A DNA stretch of 64,000 nucleotides from Bacillus sp. FJAT-26390 (GTDB taxonomy: Bacteria; Bacillota; Bacilli; Paenibacillales; Paenibacillaceae): NCBI RefSeq assembly GCF_001682865.1, contig NZ_MAQX01000022.1, forward strand, positions 186,001-250,000. Direction: 5' to 3'. How positions within the stretch are numbered: the first letter of the stretch is position 1; each line of letters starts with the position of its first letter. The notes below the pieces were generated by a model. It was not told the DNA's origin and searched no databases. It worked only from the letters and a program-made list of their open reading frames with translations. Shown here piece after piece: positions 53,204-60,734 of the stretch. Made by a program: the position numbers and the translations under genes.

Positions 53204-54394
53204 ATTATTTTATTCCAACTAATAAGCATTGTACTGCTGGCTTTGGCGTTTATCATTGCAGCAATTGATATGGTACCGCTATTCATGGATTGGTTTGGCA
53301 GAATTCATATTGGCCGTTATACGGATACGAATCGCTGGAATGCGTCGATTACTAAGGCGGGCACGAGATGGCTCAACCATACGCCGAAAATTAAAGTAAC
53401 GGATAATACGAGATTTGTCGTCATTGACATGCTGAGAGGCAATTATACCAAAAGTGCGATACAGCACTGGCAGGAAGCAGCCTTGCTGCTCGGGCTCGTG
53501 GAATATGCGCGCGGAGATGCGAGCAAGCTGACGACGGAAGAAATCAAAACCTATCTTAACTCTAAGTTTGATAGCAACGGCGACTGGAAACAGAAGCCTG
53601 AACATGTAGATGCAGCGATACTCAGCTATGCAATCTTGAAGCTGGAAATGGTTGATATTGAGCGTTATCGAGCTGCGCTTGACTACACCTGGGAGCTCAT
53701 TAAAGCGCATATCGGCGAGGATGGAACGGTTGCGTATCGGAAGTCGATGAAGCATTACCGCTATGTGGATACGATCGGCTTTATTTGTCCGTTCTTAATC
53801 GCCTACGGCACGAGATATAACAAAGCGGAATGCGTTCGATTAGCTGTCAAACAACTGACGGAATATGAAAGTTACGGCATGCTGGAAGACCATTACCTTC
53901 CTAGCCATGCCTATCACCTTGGTAACAGGCTGCCGCTTGGGCTTTATGGCTGGGGACGTGGACTCGGATGGTTCGCAATTGGCTTGATTGATGCTTGGCG
54001 CGAATTGCCAGCTTCTCATGAGTCTAAGGCTGTGCTTACGGAAATGGTCAAGAAATTTGCCCGGACAGTGCTTGCTTTTCAAGCGCCTGGCGGCAATTGG
54101 ACGTGGACAGTGAGCCGTGGAGAGTCAAGGGCTGATTCGTCTACAACGGCGACGCTTGGCTGGTTTCTGCTTCAAGCCTCGCAAGTGGAGGAGCTGGCAG
54201 AGCCATGTGCTGAAGGGGCGAGGCGAGCGGTGCATTACCTCATGAAGGTGACAAGAAGGAGCGGGGCAGTTGATTTCTCGCAAGGGGACACAAAGGATAT
54301 CGGCGTATATTCCATGTTATTTAATATTTTGCCCTTTACGCAAGGGTTCTGTATTCGCATCATTAACGCCAGCCAGCGTTCAAAGGTCGGATAA
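53204..54394 (+). CDS. Membrane-anchored glycoside hydrolase, GH88/GH105-like
   Basis: A protein of about 396 residues with an (alpha/alpha) barrel resembling unsaturated glucuronyl/rhamnogalacturonyl hydrolases: MKHYRYVDTIGFICPFL, YGWGRGLGWFAIGLIDAW and SSTTATLGWFLLQAS. The first ordinary start codon is TTG 53243, but the frame is open upstream and ATT 53204 (AAAGGGG, 5-base spacing) would give a complete membrane anchor (LISIVLLALAFIIAAIDM). It probably trims or releases EPS at the cell surface; the ATT start is a proposal. Confidence 0.72.
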   Translation: MILFQLISIVLLALAFIIAAIDMVPLFMDWFGRIHIGRYTDTNRWNASITKAGTRWLNHTPKIKVTDNTRFVVIDMLRGNYTKSAIQHWQEAALLLGLVEYARGDASKLTTEEIKTYLNSKFDSNGDWKQKPEHVDAAILSYAILKLEMVDIERYRAALDYTWELIKAHIGEDGTVAYRKSMKHYRYVDTIGFICPFLIAYGTRYNKAECVRLAVKQLTEYESYGMLEDHYLPSHAYHLGNRLPLGLYGWGRGLGWFAIGLIDAWRELPASHESKAVLTEMVKKFARTVLAFQAPGGNWTWTVSRGESRADSSTTATLGWFLLQASQVEELAEPCAEGARRAVHYLMKVTRRSGAVDFSQGDTKDIGVYSMLFNILPFTQGFCIRIINASQRSKVG

Positions 54395-54413
54395 ACGAAG
54401 ATAGGGGATCAAC

Positions 54414-55985
54414 ATGCGGGTAAAGAGCTCATTATTAAATATCACCGCCGGTATAGGCAACCAAATCATCATTACGATTTTAAGCTTCGTATCGCGCACA
54501 GTTTTCATTAATAGCCTGGGCATTGAGTATCTGGGTATCAATGGGCTGTTTACGAGCATACTTGCCATGCTCTCCTTGGCGGAAGCCGGTATCGGCTCCA
54601 GTATCGTATACAACCTGTATAAGCCGGTAGCCGATAATGATAGGCCAAAAATTATGGCGCTCATGAATCTCTACAAAAAAGCGTATTTGGTCATAGCGGG
54701 CGTTGTGCTGCTGCTGGGACTATCCATAATGCCGTTCCTTGATGTGTTTATTAAAAATACAAGCGTCGAAAATATTAGCCTCATTTATTTGCTGTTTTTA
54801 ATCAATACGGTCACGCCATACCTTTTCATTTATAAATACTCATTCTTGAATGTAAATCAAAAAAACTATATCGTATCCGGTGTTTTTTCCATCTCGTCGA
54901 TCCTTTCGGTCTGCGCGAAAATCGCGATTCTTTACTTTACGCAGCAATTTATTTTTTACTTAATTATCGAATGCGTCGTCTCGCTTATGAGCTCCATCAT
55001 TTTGGCCAAGATCGTGGACCGGATGTATCCGTTCCTGAGACAGAAAATAGAGACGAAGCTTGATCCGGATACGAAAGCGAACTTCATTAAAAATATGAAG
55101 GCTATCTTGCTGCAAAATATAGGCACCTATTTTATTTTCGGCGTAGACAGCATTCTTATTTCTTCCTTTATAAGTGTAGCGGCAGTCGGTCTTTATTCGA
55201 ACTATAAAATGCTTATCGACCTTTGCCGCACGTTTATCAATCAGGTGTTCGCGAATATGTACCACAGCTTGGGCAATCTGGTGGCGAAGGAAAGCGAGGA
55301 GAAGGTATTTCATGTATTTAAAGTGACGATGCTGCTGAACTTTTGGCTGTACTCCTTGCTTGCGATTATGCTCTATTTATTTATTGAGCCGCTGATTTTA
55401 GTATGGATTGGTTCGGAGTTCGTGATGGGACCGCTCGTCGTTCTTCTTTTAATCATCACCTTTTATGAGCGGGGGATGCGCAACTCCATTACGATGCTCA
55501 AAACGACCGCCGGCATCTTTCATGAGGACCGATTTGTGCCTTTGTGCCAAGCTGCATTAAACCTGAGCATCTCCTTCATCCTTGTGCAGCGGATGGGAAT
55601 TGCCGGGATATTCATCGGTACGCTTGTTAGCGCGCTGCTCGTCCCGTTTTGGACCACCCCTTATTTTGTTTACAAAAGAGTGTTTAAGCAGCCTTTAAAG
55701 CTATATTTTACTCGGTATGGCTATTACTCTATCATTGCCGTTATTGCCGCAGCTGCAGCTGCATATATTTGCTCCTTCCTTCCTACCGGAGGATTGTTCT
55801 GGCTGCTTACTAGGGGAACACTTTGCTTCCTATTAATAAATGCAATCTATGCGGCTGTTTTTCATCGAACGGAAGAATTTAAATACTTGCTTGGCGTTGC
55901 AGAGGCTATTTTGAGTAAAATTCCTAAACTTCGTGCCTTGCTGCTGAAGCGCAGCCGTCATTTGGAGGTTAGCGGAAATAAGTAA
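54414..55985 (+). CDS. Oligosaccharide flippase, Wzx/EpsK-like
   Basis: A 523-residue polytopic protein with about twelve helices of the polysaccharide-export (MOP) family: SLLNITAGIGNQIIITILSFVSRTVFINSLGIEYLGINGLF at the N-terminus is typical. It moves lipid-linked repeat units across the membrane for the EpsG-like polymerase. ATG 54414 is preceded by GATAGGGGATC. Confidence 0.87.
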   Translation: MRVKSSLLNITAGIGNQIIITILSFVSRTVFINSLGIEYLGINGLFTSILAMLSLAEAGIGSSIVYNLYKPVADNDRPKIMALMNLYKKAYLVIAGVVLLLGLSIMPFLDVFIKNTSVENISLIYLLFLINTVTPYLFIYKYSFLNVNQKNYIVSGVFSISSILSVCAKIAILYFTQQFIFYLIIECVVSLMSSIILAKIVDRMYPFLRQKIETKLDPDTKANFIKNMKAILLQNIGTYFIFGVDSILISSFISVAAVGLYSNYKMLIDLCRTFINQVFANMYHSLGNLVAKESEEKVFHVFKVTMLLNFWLYSLLAIMLYLFIEPLILVWIGSEFVMGPLVVLLLIITFYERGMRNSITMLKTTAGIFHEDRFVPLCQAALNLSISFILVQRMGIAGIFIGTLVSALLVPFWTTPYFVYKRVFKQPLKLYFTRYGYYSIIAVIAAAAAAYICSFLPTGGLFWLLTRGTLCFLLINAIYAAVFHRTEEFKYLLGVAEAILSKIPKLRALLLKRSRHLEVSGNK

Positions 55986-56033
55986 CCCTTCCCTGACAAG
56001 CACATATGCTGGTTGTAAATGGAGGTGAAGGTT

Positions 56034-58340
56034 ATGAGTGACCAGGCAGCCTATTTAATAGAACTAGATCGATTTCATATTAATAATGCAGGTTTAAATG
56101 CGTCTGAGACAACGAAGGGGATCAATGACGCAATCGCATGGGCCAAATCTGAAGGTTTTATACATGTCATTCTTTCTAGAGGTATCTACAGTGTTAGACT
56201 CGATCCTAATACTCTCATAGCAATCCAAATGCAAAGCGGGATACATCTTGAGCTTGCAAAAGGCTGTGTAATCAAGCTAGAGGGCAATTCATCCCCAAAT
56301 TATTCCATCATTGAAATGAGAGGGATTAAGAAGGCAAAGGTTTCAGGCGGCCAGTTGATAGGGGATAAGAAGGAGCATGTATACGAAATTGCGGTGAAGT
56401 TTGTCAGAGGCGGCGTAAATGCGGACGGTACGCTAAATAATGACCCGAACTCAATACGCAGTGAAGTAATTGACCGTTATGCCAACCCAGGATTACTTGC
56501 CAATTTTAGACTCTGGAGCATACCAGGCGTGAGCGCGACTAGCTATCGATTCTATCAATACAGAGACACCATTTCAGCATCGACGCTTGTTGGATCACGT
56601 ACGAACGGTGTTTTTGCTCCTGCAAGCGCAGGAGGCAGAGGGTGGTTTCTTGCCGAAGAGAATGACATAAGCAACAACAATAAAATGATATTTGCTATAC
56701 CGCTTACATCGCCTCTCACGGACAGTCAAATTAATGATATCCGGGCTAAGGTGGACAATTCCTTTTTTACGCATGAAAGCGGTTATGGAATTGGATTATT
56801 TGGCTCCAATCAGATTGAAATAAACAAAATGGAAATTTCAGATTGCACGGGAGATGGAATTTTTACCGGGTATGAAAAGTATCTGCTTGATCCCTCGTTA
56901 TATACGCAGGAGCAAATGGGTCAGGATCTTCTGATTCATGATTGCCATATTCACCATTGCAGAAGGCAAGGAATTTCAATCTGCGCTTCAAACGACACTC
57001 ATATCTATAGAAACAAGATCCATCATATCGGCTATGATGACGATGGCGTAACGACGAATTTTCGAAATGGAACGCCGCCTATGTTCGGTATTGATATCGA
57101 GTCGATGTATAGCGAAACCAATATCCCATATAAATCAGCAGAGCGTCCGAACGGACTGGAGCTGAATTACCGCATTCATGTTGAAGACAATTATATCTAC
57201 AGCAACGTGCGCGGACACTTCGTTAATGCCGACGGTACCAATATTGTAGTAGACGGAAATACTTTTGAAGGCAATAATGTTGGCGGTGTGAGCTCGAATC
57301 CAAATTTCCCAAACGTCAAATATGTGAACAACTCCTTTAATGGCTGCGAGCTGTGGGTACAAGGCGATAACTTTGTGAACGGGGCTGTTTTCCAAAAAGG
57401 GAATTTAAAGCTGCTGGATGTAAGAGGAGCAGTCGTGCAAAATTGCCAGATTAAAGACGGTATGGTTTATGGTTCAAGCGTCTATGGCTATTTAGGCTCG
57501 CCAACGGTAAATACAGCTGCTGGAACCTTCACGTTCAAAACGGCACATGGACTAGGCAACGGAGCGCAAGTATCGTTTGAGCAATGGATCGGCAAAATTC
57601 CGACCGGAATCAGCGTCGATAAATTGTATTATACCGTTAATGTTACTTCACTAGGCTTTCAGGTTTCCGAGACGCTGGGAGGTGCTCCGGTTACCATTAA
57701 GGATGCAGGTACTCCGGGTTTTAATCTTAGCAGGTACAATTACGGTAGATGCTTCTTATCCAATATAACGGTGGAGCGGGACTGGCGTTCTGATAACGCG
57801 CTCACGCCAAACTTCAATATGCTGGCTGCTGGTGCGGTGATTGATAATATAACGATAAAAAATTACGATTTATCTCTATTGGTTCCTGCAGATTATGCTG
57901 GACGCCCGACCGTCGTAAGTGGGCTTACGCTCATTGAAGGCTCCGCAAGGTTTGAAGGGTGCCATATTAGCAACAGTGAATTTATGCGAGCAAAAACCCC
58001 GCTGCTTGGCAGCACGGATATCCAGCTTGGATCAAGCGATACGAAGTATATGAGGCAAATTACCCTACGCAACGGTTTGTTCCAAAGCTTAGGGCTTGTC
58101 ATGGACGGCAATGCTGTTGTAACCGGAACCACCTTTATTAATGCTTCTGTCGGGAAAGCGGATAATGCCAAAAAGGCCATTATCGCCCACTCCTACTTTG
58201 ACAATAGCAAGCTCAACTTCAACTGGCTCCGTCAAAATCAGTCGGTAACCGTTGCGAAGTCTGTATTTAAAGGCATAACGATAACCGGCACTACACCTTA
58301 TATCCGGCTAGAGGATAATACGGATCTTGGAACCGCCTAA
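56034..58340 (+). CDS. Right-handed parallel beta-helix protein with an inserted phage-type domain
   Basis: A 768-residue protein. It begins with a pectate-lyase-like helix start (INDAIAWAKSEGFIHVILSRGIYSV) and has many helix turns such as IHDCHIHHCRRQGISICASNDTHIYRNKIHHIG and VDGNTFEGNNVGGVSSNP. Residues about 481-567 form a separate module (NTAAGTFTFKTAHGLGNGAQVSF...YYTVNVTSLGFQVS) seen in phage tail proteins. No signal peptide is visible. GGAGGTGA precedes ATG 56034. It may bind or cleave the EPS. Confidence 0.8.
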   Translation: MSDQAAYLIELDRFHINNAGLNASETTKGINDAIAWAKSEGFIHVILSRGIYSVRLDPNTLIAIQMQSGIHLELAKGCVIKLEGNSSPNYSIIEMRGIKKAKVSGGQLIGDKKEHVYEIAVKFVRGGVNADGTLNNDPNSIRSEVIDRYANPGLLANFRLWSIPGVSATSYRFYQYRDTISASTLVGSRTNGVFAPASAGGRGWFLAEENDISNNNKMIFAIPLTSPLTDSQINDIRAKVDNSFFTHESGYGIGLFGSNQIEINKMEISDCTGDGIFTGYEKYLLDPSLYTQEQMGQDLLIHDCHIHHCRRQGISICASNDTHIYRNKIHHIGYDDDGVTTNFRNGTPPMFGIDIESMYSETNIPYKSAERPNGLELNYRIHVEDNYIYSNVRGHFVNADGTNIVVDGNTFEGNNVGGVSSNPNFPNVKYVNNSFNGCELWVQGDNFVNGAVFQKGNLKLLDVRGAVVQNCQIKDGMVYGSSVYGYLGSPTVNTAAGTFTFKTAHGLGNGAQVSFEQWIGKIPTGISVDKLYYTVNVTSLGFQVSETLGGAPVTIKDAGTPGFNLSRYNYGRCFLSNITVERDWRSDNALTPNFNMLAAGAVIDNITIKNYDLSLLVPADYAGRPTVVSGLTLIEGSARFEGCHISNSEFMRAKTPLLGSTDIQLGSSDTKYMRQITLRNGLFQSLGLVMDGNAVVTGTTFINASVGKADNAKKAIIAHSYFDNSKLNFNWLRQNQSVTVAKSVFKGITITGTTPYIRLEDNTDLGTA

Positions 58341-58365
58341 TCTCTTCCACTAATCAAGAAAATAC

Positions 58366-58395
58366 TTCCCTGCAGTTTGTTTGCGATGCAGGGAA
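58366..58395 (+). terminator. Terminator before galE
   Basis: TTCCCTGCA and TGCAGGGAA pair perfectly (9 bp) around a 12-base loop, followed by an AT-rich stretch. Confidence 0.75.
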
Positions 58396-58410
58396 TTTAT
58401 TTAATAAGAT

Positions 58411-58443
58411 GTTCTTTATTAAGAATTATATGTACTTTATAAT
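58411..58443 (+). promoter_or_regulatory. galE promoter with SinR-box 6
   Basis: GTTCTTTATTAAGAAT (58411-58426) keeps the left SinR arm fully and the right arm partly. The -10 TATAAT (58438-58443) follows at the right distance for the operator to overlap the -35 region. The -35 itself is weak (TTTATT). Confidence 0.6.
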
Positions 58444-58467
58444 GAATAATTGAGAGGGGTTAATGAA

Positions 58468-59535
58468 ATGGCGATATTAATTACTGGCGGTGCAGGTTAT
58501 ATCGGGAGTCATACATGTGTGGAGCTTCTGGAAGCGGGATTTGAGGTCGTTATCGTCGATAATTTGTCCAACAGCAGCCATATTTCATTAAATCGAGTCG
58601 CAGAAATTACGAACAAAACGTTCACCTTCTACAAAATGGACCTTATGGACCGCAGCGGGTTGGAGAGCGTATTCGCTAGGCACTCCATTGAAGCCGTTAT
58701 TCACTTTGCCGGCCTTAAGGCTGTCGGCGAATCGGTTCAATTGCCGCTCTCTTATTACCATACCAACATTACAAGCACTTTAATTTTATGTGAAGTCATG
58801 AAAAAATTCGGCGTGCATAAACTTGTATTTAGCTCCTCTGCAACGGTGTACGGCCGCCCGGAGCAGGTTCCGATTGCGGAAGGCTCTCCGCTTGGAGCGA
58901 CGAATCCATACGGCAGGACGAAGCTTATGCTGGAGCAAATCTTGCAGGATTTAGCAGAGTCGAATGAGCAGTGGGGGATTTCGATCCTGCGATATTTTAA
59001 TCCGATTGGCGCCCACGTTAGCGGAAGAATCGGCGAGAACCCGAATGGCATTCCAAACAATTTGATGCCTTACATTACACAGGTAGCTGTTGGGAAGCTT
59101 GCGCAAGTGAACGTTTTTGGCAATGATTACGCAACCGTAGACGGAACAGGCGTAAGGGATTATATTCATGTCGTCGATCTGGCACTCGGGCATGTGCAGG
59201 CTCTAAAAAAAGTCATGACAAAATCAGGAGTAGATATTTACAATCTAGGCACCGGCCGCGGCTACAGCGTGCTGGAGATGATCGCTGCATTCGAGAAGGC
59301 ATCGGGGCGGAGCATTCCCTATGCAATCGTTGAACGCAGGCCGGGCGATATTGCGATTTGTTATGCGGACACGCATAAGGCAAATGAAGAGCTGGGCTGG
59401 GCTGCTGCGCGTGGAATTGAAGAGATGTGCAAAGACTCCTGGCGGTGGCAGTATGCGAATCCGGGCGGCTTCGAAGAAGAAACGTATCACGTATCCGAGC
59501 TTGAAGCATCCACGTACATTAAAGCGGCGCAATAG
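58468..59535 (+). CDS. galE: UDP-glucose 4-epimerase
   Basis: A 355-residue SDR epimerase: ILITGGAGYIGSHTCVELL cofactor motif, SSSATVYG, and NPYGRTK containing the catalytic Tyr/Lys, and the RPGDIAICYADTHKANEELGW end. It makes UDP-galactose for the EPS from UDP-glucose supplied by GalU at 36.8 kb. ATG 58468 follows GAGAGGGG. It has its own promoter and operator after a terminator, so it can be expressed apart from the main EPS transcript. Confidence 0.93.
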   Translation: MAILITGGAGYIGSHTCVELLEAGFEVVIVDNLSNSSHISLNRVAEITNKTFTFYKMDLMDRSGLESVFARHSIEAVIHFAGLKAVGESVQLPLSYYHTNITSTLILCEVMKKFGVHKLVFSSSATVYGRPEQVPIAEGSPLGATNPYGRTKLMLEQILQDLAESNEQWGISILRYFNPIGAHVSGRIGENPNGIPNNLMPYITQVAVGKLAQVNVFGNDYATVDGTGVRDYIHVVDLALGHVQALKKVMTKSGVDIYNLGTGRGYSVLEMIAAFEKASGRSIPYAIVERRPGDIAICYADTHKANEELGWAAARGIEEMCKDSWRWQYANPGGFEEETYHVSELEASTYIKAAQ

Positions 59536-59619
59536 GGGGAAGCCTTTTCTAAGTTAGTTGATCAGACCTAACGGAGTCTAGTACATAAACTCTATAACCT
59601 TTAACATTGCTTAATTACA

Positions 59620-59627
59620 TTCGACAA
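59620..59627. promoter_or_regulatory. Spo0A box upstream of sinI
   Basis: TTCGACAA is the exact reverse complement of the 0A-box consensus TTGTCGAA. It lies about 70 bases upstream of a TATAAT -10 (59691-59696). A second, partial CGACA (59665-59669) lies near the -35 position, where Spo0A usually activates. Confidence 0.65.
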
Positions 59628-59690
59628 AAAATGTATTTATCTATCATTTTTGTAAGACATGAAGCGACAGCATGCGCAATATTGGTGATT

Positions 59691-59696
59691 TATAAT
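59691..59696 (+). promoter_or_regulatory. -10 element of the sinI promoter
   Basis: TATAAT with no good -35 at 17 bases (GCGACA is 21 bases upstream), which fits an activator-dependent promoter. Confidence 0.5.
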
Positions 59697-59814
59697 ACAT
59701 CTATAAGTGAATGACAAGCATAGGGAGACGTTGAAATGCGTTTAGTATCTGGGCACCTTAAACGCATGGAGTCAGTGGTGCAACCGTCCCAAAATGAATG
59801 GGGGACATGGGAAA

Positions 59815-59976
59815 ATGGTACTTATAAACTCAGATGACAATCAGGACTTGGATATGGAGTGGGTAGCATTAATCATGAATGCACGTTCTTTGGGGTTCAG
59901 CAAGGAAGATGTGCGGAAGGTTCTGCTATGCCTTGAGGAAAGCAAGAAGGATGATATGCAGGAAACTGCTGTATAA
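59815..59976 (+). CDS. sinI: SinI-like anti-repressor
   Basis: A 53-residue protein, or 60 residues if it starts at ATG 59794. The core LDMEWVALIMNARSLGFSKEDVRKVLLCLEESK matches the SinI dimerisation helix-turn-helix (LDxEWxxLMxxA...ISxEEIRxYL). It lacks a DNA-binding domain, as expected. GGGGGA precedes ATG 59815. It converges with sinR across a terminator hairpin, unlike B. subtilis, where sinI and sinR are tandem. SinI binds SinR and frees its targets. Confidence 0.85.
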   Translation: MVLINSDDNQDLDMEWVALIMNARSLGFSKEDVRKVLLCLEESKKDDMQETAV

Positions 59977-59985
59977 AAGCGGAAA

Positions 59986-60002
59986 AAGCGCTATTCGCGC
60001 TT
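59986..60002. terminator. Bidirectional hairpin between sinI and sinR
   Basis: AAGCGC and GCGCTT pair around TATTC with A/T runs on both sides. It overlaps the sinR stop region. Confidence 0.65.
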
Positions 60003-60323
60003 AATTTTCCATTTATTGAATTCAAGAAACTCTTTAAACTGATCCTTGCTTACGCCAGAGGCCATTGCCTCTCTAACTAAGTCAGCCCATTCATTGTCAA
60101 GATGATCGGGCTTGCGATCAGTTTTTTCGTCGTTATTTAGAAATTCTTCAACGGTCACGTTTAATACCGCGCCTACCTTTTCGAGAAATTGAATCGAAGG
60201 ATTTTGCTGGAGCCCTCGTTCAATGGAGCTTAAGTAAGATTTTGCGACGCCTGCCCGTTGGGATAACTCCGTTAGGGAAAGGCCTTTTCTCTTGCGCAGC
60301 ATCTGAATACGTTCTCCGATCAT
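59991..60323 (-). CDS. sinR: SinR master biofilm repressor
   Basis: A 110-residue protein, nearly the B. subtilis length (111). The N-terminal XRE domain (MIGERIQMLRKRKGLSLTELSQRAGVAKSYLSSIERGLQQNPSIQFLEKV) is almost colinear with SinR. The C-terminal dimer region (LDNEWADLVREAMASGVSKDQFKEFLEFNKWK) is the part that SinI contacts. ATG 60323 has GGAGGAG upstream. It should repress EPS and, from the operators here, lasso peptide genes. Confidence 0.93.
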   Translation of the reverse strand: MIGERIQMLRKRKGLSLTELSQRAGVAKSYLSSIERGLQQNPSIQFLEKVGAVLNVTVEEFLNNDEKTDRKPDHLDNEWADLVREAMASGVSKDQFKEFLEFNKWKIKRE

Positions 60324-60363
60324 AAGAAACTCCTCCGTTATCACATCGTTGTAGACCACTACT

Positions 60364-60391
60364 ATTATAACGAAAAAATGTTAATTGCGAA
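60364..60391 (-). promoter_or_regulatory. sinR promoter
   Basis: On the minus strand TTCGCA (60391-60386), a 16-base spacer and TATAAT (60369-60364). No full SinR palindrome lies in it. Confidence 0.55.
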
Positions 60392-60436
60392 AGCTAGTAA
60401 GCTTTAACATCATTTATTTTTTAATACCTTCAATAG

Positions 60437-60466
60437 TATCCGCTTATTATCGCTAATAAGTGGATA
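60437..60466. terminator. Hairpin between sinR and the lasso promoter
   Basis: TATCCGCTTATT and AATAAGTGGATA pair (one G-U) around a six-base loop and are followed by a T-run on the plus strand. No plus-strand gene ends nearby, so it may insulate the lasso promoter. Confidence 0.5.
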
Positions 60467-60551
60467 TTTTTGGTTGAAAAACCGGCTCATTTTGTTCTAT
60501 GAACAGCCATTTGCGGATCGGAAAAATGATTACGGTATAAATCGACAAGTT

Positions 60552-60567
60552 GTTTTTAATAAAGAAC
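60552..60567. promoter_or_regulatory. SinR-box 7 upstream of the lasso promoter
   Basis: GTTTTTAATAAAGAAC: right arm AAAGAAC perfect, left arm degraded. It lies 42 bases before the lasso -35. Confidence 0.5.
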
Positions 60568-60608
60568 AAAAATGTAATATTTTTTGCAAGATACCGTAGA
60601 AAAATTGA

Positions 60609-60637
60609 TTGACAAAGCCATTTATCAGGTGTAATAT
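60609..60637 (+). promoter_or_regulatory. Sigma-A promoter of the lasso cluster
   Basis: TTGACA (60609-60614), 17 bases and TAATAT (60632-60637), near consensus, followed 8 bases later by a perfect SinR palindrome. Confidence 0.85.
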
Positions 60638-60645
60638 GCAAATAT

Positions 60646-60661
60646 GTTCTTTATAAAGAAC
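60646..60661. promoter_or_regulatory. SinR-box palindrome 8 at the lasso transcription start
   Basis: GTTCTTTATAAAGAAC, a perfect 16-bp palindrome, placed at about +1 to +17. This is the best copy in the window. Confidence 0.82.
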
Positions 60662-60691
60662 TGTTATTACATCAAATGATTTTCGAAAATT

Positions 60692-60707
60692 GTTCTTCAT
60701 ATCGAAC
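60692..60707. promoter_or_regulatory. SinR-box 9 in the lasso leader
   Basis: GTTCTTCATATCGAAC keeps the outer GTTC/GAAC at the same 16-bp spacing, 30 bases after box 8 and 27 bases before the cyclase start. Confidence 0.55.
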
Positions 60708-60734
60708 GATTTCGATGTCTGGCCGGAGGAAACG

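Noticed and set aside
60494..60504. GTTCTATGAAC as a further SinR site
   Set aside because: The half-sites are only 11 bp end to end instead of 16, so the spacing does not fit the other copies.
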